Source: Thermoanaerobaculia bacterium (GTDB lineage: Bacteria > Bacteroidota > Bacteroidia > Chitinophagales > Saprospiraceae). From it: a DNA stretch of 6,269 nucleotides. The notes under the pieces are model-generated. The model was given only the letters and a program-made list of their open reading frames with translations, was not told the origin of the DNA and did not search any database. The stretch is taken from assembly GCA_023151335.1 (NCBI GenBank), contig JAKLJF010000310.1, forward strand, positions 1 through 6,269, given 5' to 3'. Position 1 is the stretch's first letter. Each line of letters opens with the position of its first letter. This document shows, piece after piece, positions 1-6,269 of this stretch. Both the position numbers and the translations under genes were made by a program.

Positions 1-122
1 ACAACACCCCGAAAAAAACGGCCGGTGATGGCAAATCAAAAGGAACGATTGAGTTTGTATTTGCCAACTATTCGCTGAATACGGTGATCGAGGACAGCGT
101 TTTTAAGGAAGAAGGGAAATAA
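1..122 (+). CDS. C-terminal end of an unidentified protein, possibly LolA-like (partial)
   Basis: The third forward frame is open from the left edge and ends at a TAA at 120-122, giving 39 residues that end in SLNTVIEDSVFKEEGK. The residues are protein-like: a Lys/Gly-rich stretch, then a beta-like run (TIEFVFANYSLN), then an acidic and basic tail. The pattern 'I-x-F-x-x-Y-x-x-N-x-x-I-x-D-x-x-F' recalls the last strand of LolA-like or outer-membrane-lipoprotein-sorting proteins, but the fragment is too short to assign and this is only a resemblance. The gene body lies to the left of the window. It converges on the M1 peptidase gene, with a single base between the two stop codons, so there is no room for a separate terminator between them. 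Confidence 0.5.
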   Translation, partial: NTPKKTAGDGKSKGTIEFVFANYSLNTVIEDSVFKEEGK

Positions 123-123
123 G

Positions 124-2091
124 TCATCCCCTGCGCTTCACCGACACCGCCTTCGCTTCACGCCGGCCGGCGCCTTCTACCGCCAATTGATACAAGCCGT
201 CGGGCAGATCAGGCAGATTCAGGCGAATGGCATTCGGGCCTGCTGTCAGATGCAGTGGCCATTCCTGCAGGCGGCGGCCATCGGGCGCAAACAGTGCTGC
301 CCCGAGGTCGGTGGCCCGACGGGCATTCAGGCGAAGGATCAAATGTCCGGTAGCCGGATTAGGCGAAACCGACCAGTCGGTCAAAGGATAAACGGGCGTT
401 TCGCCGGCGTCCGACACCCGTGTGACGGTATTCCCGGCGGAGATCAGCCAAAGTTCGGGGTCTATGTTCAATTGCACCACCTCAAAACCCGGGTGCGCCA
501 CAAATTGCTGTCCGGAATAAGTGTGGTCCAGAACAATTGTCGTGTCTTCCCCCCCGGCGCCGATCAACAGGATGGGTACCGGCAAGGGAAAAAAGGCCAC
601 CGAAGCGGGCATGGAAGTGATCTGATTCAGGATGATCTTTACCTCTTTGGCTGCATCCTGAGACCAAACAGCAGTATACGTGGGGTACCCTTCGCCGGCA
701 TACCAGCGGGCGAAATAATCGTCCAGGTCGCGCCCGGAGCTTTGCTCCAGGTGCCGCAGCAGATCGGCGGTACGGGCATAGCCGTAGGCCAGCGCCGGAT
801 CGTTCAGGTAAGCCCGGGCGCCGGCAAAAAAGGCGGCATCGCCCAAAATCCAGCGCAATTGATGCAGCACCAGCGCACCCTTGGCATACGACAGCCGGCC
901 GCTGAAAATGCGGTATAAATCGGTCGTATCAGTCACCTGCACCGAGCCGCCGGGCTCGTTGACTACCGCATCCAAACGAATTTGGCGGTACGACAACCAG
1001 TATTGGGGCAACAAGCGCTCATAACACAAGCCCGCCATATAGGTCGCAAAACCTTCGTGCAACCAGATGTCTTCCCAGGAGGCGCAGGTCACCAGATCGC
1101 CAAACCATTGGTGGGCCAGTTCGTGGGCCAGCAGTTCAAAGTTGAAATTGACGACGAACGACATGGTCTGGTGCTCCATTCCGCCGCCCCATTTGAACTG
1201 GGCGTGACCGTATTTTTCCCGGTGAAAAGGGTATGGCCCGAACAGGGAATCGAGCAGCCGCATTTGTGGTGCTATGACCGACAATTCGTTTTGCGCCTGC
1301 GCCAGGTTTTCCGGAAACACGTAGTTGACTACCGGAATGCTGTCGCTGCCATTTGGCGCCCGGTCGGTGAACACCGCGTAATCAGTCACCGCCATACACA
1401 ACAGATAGGCGGCGATGGGATAGCGGGTGCGCCAATGCGCGGTGGTTTGCCCGTTTTGAGTGGTTTCGGATACCAGTACGCCGTTGCTGGCGGGGTGGTT
1501 GCCCGCCGGTGCGGTAATAAAAATATCGCAGGAATCGATCTTGTCGTTCAGTTCCTGGTTGCAGGGAAACCAGTCGCGCGCGCCGAATGGCTCCGAAAGC
1601 GTCCACAGGATCGGGGCGCCGTTGTGATTGTCGGTTTTGAACGACCCGAAACCCGTTTCGGGCGGTACGCCCTGGTAAAAAATCTCCACCGAATCGGGCA
1701 CGCCCGCCGGCCGCGGTTGCGGGAAATACAAGGTGAGTTCGTCTGTTCCGTCGCGCTCGAAGTTGATATTCTGGCCGTGCCAGCGCACCTGCTCCACGGT
1801 AATGGGATTGGACAAATCCAGCGTCCACCGATCGAGCGGTATCAGGGGGTTGAAGCGGTAAAACACGTGTCCGGTGATGTATTGTATGGCGGGGTCTACC
1901 GTCCAGCGGAAACGGCCGTAGGTGATGTCGGCCTGGCTGTCGCCGCCGGCGCGGCCGGTGGCGCGCAGGGGAGACAGTGGAAGGTTGAACGGGAGGGGTT
2001 TGCAGCGAAATTCAGGAAAATCGTTACCGGTTTGGGAAAAAAGCAGGGTGCAATGGGTAAATAACAGCGCGAATAAGCGGATTTGTTTCAT
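124..2091 (-). CDS. Secreted M1-family zinc aminopeptidase with T9SS sorting domain
   Basis: A 655-residue metallopeptidase expected to remove N-terminal residues from peptides outside the cell or at its surface. Seen: signal peptide at residues 1-19 (MKQIRLFALLFTHCTLLFS); an N-terminal beta domain at roughly 55-240; the peptidase core with GGGMEH at 302-307, HELAHQWFGD from 323 (zinc ligands H323 and H327, catalytic E324), the third ligand E346 in HEGFATY exactly 18 residues after H327, and Y402 in SYAKGA, the usual transition-state tyrosine. After a short beta segment, residues 572-655 form a T9SS type A sorting domain (SVSPNP, APDGRRL, LTAG, LPDGLYQLAV). The large helical C-terminal domain of PepN/ERAP-type enzymes is absent. 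The exopeptidase motif is GGMEH rather than the classical GxMEN. The ATG at 2091 was chosen over a TTG at 2148 because the signal peptide starts there. The gene lies 135 bp behind the permease gene on the same strand. Family assignment is firm; the substrate is unknown. Confidence 0.95.
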   Translation of the reverse strand: MKQIRLFALLFTHCTLLFSQTGNDFPEFRCKPLPFNLPLSPLRATGRAGGDSQADITYGRFRWTVDPAIQYITGHVFYRFNPLIPLDRWTLDLSNPITVEQVRWHGQNINFERDGTDELTLYFPQPRPAGVPDSVEIFYQGVPPETGFGSFKTDNHNGAPILWTLSEPFGARDWFPCNQELNDKIDSCDIFITAPAGNHPASNGVLVSETTQNGQTTAHWRTRYPIAAYLLCMAVTDYAVFTDRAPNGSDSIPVVNYVFPENLAQAQNELSVIAPQMRLLDSLFGPYPFHREKYGHAQFKWGGGMEHQTMSFVVNFNFELLAHELAHQWFGDLVTCASWEDIWLHEGFATYMAGLCYERLLPQYWLSYRQIRLDAVVNEPGGSVQVTDTTDLYRIFSGRLSYAKGALVLHQLRWILGDAAFFAGARAYLNDPALAYGYARTADLLRHLEQSSGRDLDDYFARWYAGEGYPTYTAVWSQDAAKEVKIILNQITSMPASVAFFPLPVPILLIGAGGEDTTIVLDHTYSGQQFVAHPGFEVVQLNIDPELWLISAGNTVTRVSDAGETPVYPLTDWSVSPNPATGHLILRLNARRATDLGAALFAPDGRRLQEWPLHLTAGPNAIRLNLPDLPDGLYQLAVEGAGRREAKAVSVKRRG

Positions 2092-2226
2092 AGAAAAAAT
2101 GAAAATGCATTCCGCAAGATAGAGGTGTTTTGGGCAAAACGAATGCAACCCAGCCAGATTTTACAAGGAAATAACAAAGAAAGAATCAATGATGCGTCTT
2201 CCCGAAAATGCGCTAAATCTATAACG
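2092..2226 (-). promoter_or_regulatory. Gap between permease and aminopeptidase genes; weak promoter candidate
   Basis: This 135 bp gap separates two genes on the same strand. I found no stem-loop followed by a T run, so permease transcripts could read through into the peptidase gene. On the minus strand TATCTTGC (2121-2114) partly resembles the Bacteroidota -7 element TAnnTTTG. A TTG lies upstream at 2148-2146, 24 bases away, which is slightly long for the -33/-7 spacing. The match is imperfect, and this is only a hint that the peptidase has its own promoter. Just before the ATG the sequence is a T-rich run without a Shine-Dalgarno motif, as is normal in this phylum. Confidence 0.25.
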
Positions 2227-3561
2227 TCAGGCAACCAATATCTTAGCCATCCACACCGTCAAAAACCCCGCTACGCCCATCCAGAACGTTGCCGTGGCGT
2301 ACACCCGCAGCGCGGCTTGAACCGGCAGCTGCCCGAACCGCGACACCACCCAGAAATAGGAATCGTTGGCGTGCGACACCAGCATCGAGCCGCTGCCCAT
2401 AGCCAGGAGGGCGAGCAGGCGGCCGAAGTCATCGTCGAGTCCGAGCGCGGGTAGCAAGGGCGCCAATATACCCGCCGCGGTAATGACCGCGACTGTTGAT
2501 GAGCCTTGCGCCGTTTTCAGAATAGCCGCCAGCAAAAACGGCGCCCACAGCCCCAGCCCGCTGCCGCTCAGCCAGGCGCCGTACACCGCCCCGGGATCGA
2601 GCGTTTTGATCACTTCGCCGAAAGCGCCGCCCGCCGCCGTGACGGCCAGTATGGGCCCGCTTTTTTCAATGGCGCTGTCGAGCAGGGTGTTTACCAGGGT
2701 TTTATCCCATTTTTCAAATAAAAACAGGCTGAGCACAATGCCTGTGAGCAAAGCCATCACCGGGTCGCCAAGAAAACGGAGCGTAGCCATAACGCCTTCC
2801 GGAACGCCGGCGGGGAAAAAGAGGCTCAGGGATTTAAAGGCTATCAGTGCGATTGGTGTAAGAATGGGTAAAAACGACACGAGTGGCGATGGCAGCCGCT
2901 CCGGTCCGGCAACCACCGCATCCGCCGGCAATTCGGGCGCCAGGGCTTGCCATTCCGGCAAACGGCTTTGCCAACGCACCCAAAACCAGGCCACCGCGAT
3001 GGGTGGTATGGCCGCCAGTGCGCCGGCCAGCATGGCCAGACCGAGATCGACCTGCAAGGCGCCTGCCGCCGCTGATATGCCCGGATGCGGAGGCGTCAGG
3101 CAATGCACGGCATAAAGAGCAGTAGCCAGACCTGCCACCAGGCGCAGGTGCATGCCTTTTGCCTGAAACGACAACATCAATACCAGCCCCGACAAAACCA
3201 CGAAAGCCGAATCGCAAAAAATCGGCAAGCCTGCCGTAAACCCGATCAAAGCCGTCGCCAGTGGTACGTTGGCCGCACCGGTCTTGCCCAATATGTATCG
3301 CGCCAGGCTCAGCGTGGCATGGCTGCGATCGAGCAAAGCGCCCAAAGCAGCGCCGAGCAGGATCAGCAACCCTATTTTTTGCAAAGTACCGCCAAAACCC
3401 GCCCGCAGGGCGTCGAGCACAGTCGTTGCGTCGAGCCCGGCAAGCAATCCCGTGGCCAGCGCGACCAGCAGCAGTACAAAAAAAGTGTTGAACCGGTAGC
3501 GCGAACTGAACAGGATTATGGCTGCTATGCTGCCGGCGAGCAAAATTGTGAAGTACAGCAT
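2227..3561 (-). CDS. GntP-family sugar-acid:proton symporter (gluconate permease-like)
   Basis: A 444-residue inner-membrane permease, close to the length of E. coli GntP-family members (about 440-450 residues). It should import gluconate or a related hydroxy or sugar acid with protons. Seen: about 12-14 hydrophobic segments along the whole chain; LGAALGALLDRS near 69-80; GLPIFCDSAFVVLSG at 111-125; the family signature HCLTPPHPG at 153-161; FGEVIKTLDPG at 314-324; QGSSTVAVITAAG at 352-364; and GSGSMLVSHANDSYFWVVSRF near 389-409, matching the conserved SHxND region. The start is placed at the ATG at 3561, directly before the first membrane segment. A GTG at 3639 would add 26 mostly polar and basic residues not expected for the family. 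It diverges from the PQQ-type sugar dehydrogenase gene, which suggests a sugar acid as substrate. Exact specificity (gluconate, another aldonate, glycerate or a keto acid) cannot be read from the sequence. Confidence 0.92.
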   Translation of the reverse strand: MLYFTILLAGSIAAIILFSSRYRFNTFFVLLLVALATGLLAGLDATTVLDALRAGFGGTLQKIGLLILLGAALGALLDRSHATLSLARYILGKTGAANVPLATALIGFTAGLPIFCDSAFVVLSGLVLMLSFQAKGMHLRLVAGLATALYAVHCLTPPHPGISAAAGALQVDLGLAMLAGALAAIPPIAVAWFWVRWQSRLPEWQALAPELPADAVVAGPERLPSPLVSFLPILTPIALIAFKSLSLFFPAGVPEGVMATLRFLGDPVMALLTGIVLSLFLFEKWDKTLVNTLLDSAIEKSGPILAVTAAGGAFGEVIKTLDPGAVYGAWLSGSGLGLWAPFLLAAILKTAQGSSTVAVITAAGILAPLLPALGLDDDFGRLLALLAMGSGSMLVSHANDSYFWVVSRFGQLPVQAALRVYATATFWMGVAGFLTVWMAKILVA

Positions 3562-3641
3562 ACGCGGCAATGTAATAAACTTGCCGGGTAAATGACGACT
3601 AATGACCCAATGACGTTTTAATGACGCAAAATAACCCACTC
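3562..3641. promoter_or_regulatory. Divergent intergenic region between permease and sugar dehydrogenase genes
   Basis: These 80 bp (58-59 bp if the dehydrogenase starts at 3621) must hold the promoters of both divergent genes, unless the promoters lie inside the coding sequences. No clean TTTG/TAnnTTTG pair was found on either strand. On the minus strand TATTTTGC around 3625-3632 is a near match to the -7 element. Four AATGAC direct repeats fill its right half. A shared promoter-operator region is inferred from the geometry, not demonstrated. Confidence 0.4.
3591..3625 (+). repeat. Cluster of four AATGAC direct repeats
   Basis: AATGAC occurs at 3591-3596, 3601-3606, 3609-3614 and 3620-3625, four times in 35 bp, with start-to-start spacings of 10, 8 and 11 bases. 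Three copies continue as AATGACG. AATGACCCAA (3601-3610) and AATGACGCAA (3620-3629) agree at 9 of 10 positions. The cluster sits between two divergent genes, so it could be a set of regulator half-sites, or it could be local duplication of a short word. The last copy overlaps a possible ATG start (3621) of the downstream gene. Confidence 0.6.
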
Positions 3642-6269
3642 ATGCGCTTCCTGCTCTTTTTATTCCTCTCCCCTACCCTCTTCTCCGCCAACCTCCCGGC
3701 CGGCTTCGTGGAAGTTCCCCTTGCTACAGGCCTTGACCCCACTTCCATGGCGCAGGCGCCCGACGGGCGCATTTTTATTACCGAAAAATACGGCGCGGTA
3801 CGCATCGTGGAAAACGGCGTATTGCTGCCCGACCCTTTCATCCTGCTACCGGTCGACAACTTCAATGAACGCGGTCTGAGCGGCATCGCCTTCGATCCCG
3901 ACTTTGGGCAAAACGGGTACGTGTATCTGTACTACACCGTGCCGCTGGCCGGTCAAAACCGCCTGAGCCGGGTACAGGCGCTCGGCAATTTTGCCCTGCC
4001 TGGCAGCGAGGAGGTGCTGCTCGAACTGGACCCCATGGCCGGCGCCATACACAACGCCGGCGCCATGGCTTTTGGCCCCGATGGAAAACTGTACCTCGCC
4101 GTGGGGGAAGGCGCCGACGGCGCCAAGGCTCCCGCGCTGAACAGCCTTTTGGGCAAGATCCTGCGCCTCAATCCCGACGGCACCATTCCGGATGACAACC
4201 CGTTTTACCAGCAAACCAGCGGTATTTACCGCGCCATTTATGCTACCGGGTTGCGCAATCCTTTTTCAATGGCTATTCAACCGGGTACAGGACGCATATT
4301 TGCCGGCGACGTAGGCAGCAATTTGTTTGAGGAGATCAACCACATTGAAGCCGGCATGGATTACGGCTGGAACCGCGTGGAAGGCTACCGCACCAACCAA
4401 ACCGTGCCGGATAACTACCGCGACCCCGTTTACGGCTACATCCACCAGTTCGGCTGTGCCGTGACCGGCGCCGCCTTCTACAACCCTCCGGTAGCGCAGT
4501 TTCCGGTCAACTATGTCGGCAAATTCTTCTACGGCGACTACTGCAACACCCGCATCAAATACCTGAACCCGGAAACAGGCCTGGTAGAAGGCACCTTCGC
4601 CACGAACATCGACCGCCCCATTGCTTTACTCACCGGTCTGAAAGGCGAACTGTACTACATCTCCCGTGGCGGCATCGGCGGCGGTTCGGAAGGCGATAAT
4701 ACCAGCTCCAATGAAGGGACCCTGTGGCGGGTAGAGTATGTGGGCAACGGTGCGCCCGTCTTCAGCATTCAGCCGAAGCATGTGCTGGTTCCTGCCGGCG
4801 AAGACGCCGTTTTCAGTGCCAGTGCCAACGGCGGCCAACCCATCCAATACCGCTGGCAACGCGACGGCCAGGATATTCCCGGCGCAACGGCAAAAGAGCT
4901 GACCCTCAGCGCCGTGGCTTTGCCGGATAGCGGCGCCGTGATCCGTTGTATCGCAAAAAACCTGTACGGACAGGTTTCCAGCGCGGAAGCCGTGCTGCGC
5001 GTTACGGCCAACCAACGCCCTTTACCCGTGATCCTCGAACCGGCGGCCGGCCAGACCTACGCTGCCGGCGATACGGTTCATTTTTCCGGTTACGTTTTTG
5101 ATCCCGAAACCGGCGAGCTCGCGGAAGACGAACTCGTATGGCAACTCGAACTGATGCACGACCAGCACGCACACCCGGGTTTGGGACCTCTCGTTGGCGT
5201 GGCGTCCGGCTTTTACATCGTACCCCGTGTGGGGGAAACGGACGACAACGTATGGCTCCGCATTCACCTCTCTGCCCGCGATCCCGCCGCACTGAGCGGT
5301 ACGGCCTACCGCGATATTTTTCCTCAAAAAACGGTTTTAAGCCTCGAAAGCACCCCTGCCGGCTTGCCCATGCGCATCGACGGCAAAACGTATATCACAC
5401 CGTACAGTATTTCCAGCGTCAAAGGTTTGTTCCACCAGGTACAAGCCCAACCCTTATTTTCAGGCAAAGATACGCTGCGCGTTTTCCAGGGGTGGCAGGA
5501 CGGGGAAAGGAACGCCAATCGCACCCTTTTTGCCGATGAAACCAAAACCACGCTGCACGCCTTGTATGAAGATATTACTTTATCCGGCACGGGCTTATAC
5601 GGTTTATACCACATCCTGAACAGCGATACGGCGTTTGAACAATTATTGTTCACGCAGATTGACACTACGGTGAACTTCAACTGGGGCAAACAGCCTCCCG
5701 ACGCTCGCCTGGGCGCCGAACATTACGCCATCCGCTGGCTCGGCGCCGTGGAGCCGGTTTTTTCCGAGTTGTATTATTTCCACGTCAATTCCGACGACGG
5801 TTTCCGGCTTTGGGTGAACGACAGCCTGGTGGCCCAGGCCTGGAAAATCAAAGGCTCCGGCGAGATCAGCGGCTCCATTTATCTGGAAAAGGGGAAGAAG
5901 TACGACATCCGGCTCGACTACTTTGAATTCGAAGGGGATGCCTCCGTCAAACTCTCCTGGAGCAGCGCCTCTACGCCAAAAGAGATCATTCCGAAAAAAC
6001 ACCTGTTCCCGCGTTTGCCGGAAAACCCCGATGGCGGCCCCAACGAAAAATTTAAACTGGTACTCGCGCCCAATCCGGTGCATAACCTGCTGACCCTGAC
6101 CATCGACGCCGATTTTCAGGAAACCTTTCACCTGCAACTGATCGACGCCACCGGCCGGCTTGTGCGAGAGTGGCGCAACCAGCGACTCGAAGCGCCCGGG
6201 CAACGTTTGCTCTGGCCGGTAGCTGGTTTACAGGCCGGGATGTATTGGATGGAACTGGAACGAGAAGGA
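3642..6269 (+). CDS. Secreted multidomain PQQ-dependent sugar dehydrogenase (GSDH-Ig-PA14-T9SS), 3' end outside window
   Basis: An open frame of 876 codons without a stop to the right edge. Residues are counted from the ATG at 3642. Residues 1-16 form a signal peptide (MRFLLFLFLSPTLFSA). Residues 17-365 are a glucose/sorbosone dehydrogenase beta-propeller, the fold of soluble PQQ glucose dehydrogenase and E. coli aldose dehydrogenase YliI. It has APDGRIFITEKYG (39-51), RGLSGIAFDPDF (77-88), IHNAG with H137 as likely general base, LLGKILRLNPDG (169-180), GLRNPFSMA with R205, GDVGSNLFEEIN (222-233) in the presumed metal/PQQ region, and C272/C301, a plausible disulfide. Then come an Ig-like domain (371-454, single Cys436), a segment with HDQHAHP (506-512) ending in YRDIFP, a beta-rich domain with GKTYITPYSISSVKG, a PA14-like domain (about 650-790; NSDDGFRLWVND) and a T9SS sorting domain from about 803 (LAPNP, DATGRL, GLQAGMYWMELE). 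An in-frame ATG at 3621 would give a more usual 23-residue signal peptide, so the start is undecided. The stop should lie within roughly 10-20 codons past the edge. Sugar substrate unknown. Confidence 0.9.
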   Translation, partial: MRFLLFLFLSPTLFSANLPAGFVEVPLATGLDPTSMAQAPDGRIFITEKYGAVRIVENGVLLPDPFILLPVDNFNERGLSGIAFDPDFGQNGYVYLYYTVPLAGQNRLSRVQALGNFALPGSEEVLLELDPMAGAIHNAGAMAFGPDGKLYLAVGEGADGAKAPALNSLLGKILRLNPDGTIPDDNPFYQQTSGIYRAIYATGLRNPFSMAIQPGTGRIFAGDVGSNLFEEINHIEAGMDYGWNRVEGYRTNQTVPDNYRDPVYGYIHQFGCAVTGAAFYNPPVAQFPVNYVGKFFYGDYCNTRIKYLNPETGLVEGTFATNIDRPIALLTGLKGELYYISRGGIGGGSEGDNTSSNEGTLWRVEYVGNGAPVFSIQPKHVLVPAGEDAVFSASANGGQPIQYRWQRDGQDIPGATAKELTLSAVALPDSGAVIRCIAKNLYGQVSSAEAVLRVTANQRPLPVILEPAAGQTYAAGDTVHFSGYVFDPETGELAEDELVWQLELMHDQHAHPGLGPLVGVASGFYIVPRVGETDDNVWLRIHLSARDPAALSGTAYRDIFPQKTVLSLESTPAGLPMRIDGKTYITPYSISSVKGLFHQVQAQPLFSGKDTLRVFQGWQDGERNANRTLFADETKTTLHALYEDITLSGTGLYGLYHILNSDTAFEQLLFTQIDTTVNFNWGKQPPDARLGAEHYAIRWLGAVEPVFSELYYFHVNSDDGFRLWVNDSLVAQAWKIKGSGEISGSIYLEKGKKYDIRLDYFEFEGDASVKLSWSSASTPKEIIPKKHLFPRLPENPDGGPNEKFKLVLAPNPVHNLLTLTIDADFQETFHLQLIDATGRLVREWRNQRLEAPGQRLLWPVAGLQAGMYWMELEREG

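Noticed and set aside
187..918. 243-codon open frame on the plus strand, opposite the 3' half of the M1 peptidase
   Set aside because: It is an antisense shadow. The predicted protein is low in recognisable structure and rich in Gly, Gln and Arg, and the opposite strand encodes the T9SS tail and peptidase core.
982..2064. 360-codon open frame on the plus strand, opposite the M1 peptidase
   Set aside because: It lies wholly antisense to a gene with clear catalytic motifs. Its translation shows no recognisable domain, signal or membrane pattern, and it is best explained by the G+C-rich codon use of the peptidase gene.
2160..2226. Possible terminator after the permease gene
   Set aside because: Only a stem of about three base pairs (GCG/CGC) with no following T run could be found, which is not enough to call a terminator.
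2366..3115. 249-codon open frame on the plus strand within the permease gene
   Set aside because: It is antisense to the GntP-type permease, which has conserved motifs along its full length. The shadow is Ala/Ser/Pro-rich with no domain pattern.
3562..3639. N-terminal extension of the permease from a GTG at 3639
   Set aside because: The added 26 residues are mostly polar and basic, would cover the AATGAC repeats and nearly abut the divergent start. The ATG at 3561 leads directly into the first membrane segment.
4035..4066. Inverted and direct GCCGGCGCCAT repeat
   Set aside because: It lies in the coding region for the active-site stretch around H137. Repeated Ala, Gly and Met codons in a G+C-rich gene explain it.
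5643..6203. 186-codon open frame on the minus strand
   Set aside because: It is antisense to the PA14 and T9SS domains of the dehydrogenase, whose plus-strand frame is open and matches known domains throughout.

Overview
The window looks like a piece of a Bacteroidota chromosome. Two of the encoded secreted proteins end in the C-terminal sorting domain of the type IX secretion system (T9SS), a signal largely confined to that phylum. No Shine-Dalgarno-like sequence precedes any start, and the stretches before the genes are A/T-rich. The fairly high G+C (judged by eye, not computed) would suit a Saprospiria or Chitinophagia-type lineage better than a low-GC Flavobacterium, but this is a guess. 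There are no rRNA or tRNA genes, insertion sequences or CRISPR repeats.

Layout: (1) positions 1-122 hold the last 39 codons of a plus-strand gene whose body lies outside the window. (2) 124-2091, minus strand, is a complete secreted M1-family zinc aminopeptidase with a signal peptide, HExxH-X18-E zinc site and T9SS tail. Its stop codon lies one base from that of gene 1. (3) 2227-3561, minus strand, is a complete GntP-family permease. (4) 3562-3641 is a short divergent intergenic region with four copies of AATGAC. (5) 3642-6269, plus strand, is a very large reading frame, 876 codons without a stop, running off the right edge. It encodes a modular secreted protein: a PQQ-dependent (soluble-GDH-like) sugar dehydrogenase domain, an Ig-like domain, a His-motif segment with a following beta-rich domain, a PA14 domain and most of a T9SS sorting domain.

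How they may work together: the permease and the dehydrogenase diverge from a region of at most 80 bp. Dehydrogenases of this family oxidise aldoses to aldonolactones, which hydrolyse to sugar acids, and GntP-family permeases import gluconate-like sugar acids. A plausible reading is a small module that oxidises a sugar outside the cell and takes the acid up. The secreted aminopeptidase behind the permease fits an exported nutrient-scavenging lifestyle, but its link to sugar oxidation is only positional. None of the genes is individually without precedent. The best candidates for something new are the dehydrogenase-permease pairing, the dehydrogenase's domain architecture, and the AATGAC cluster between the two genes.
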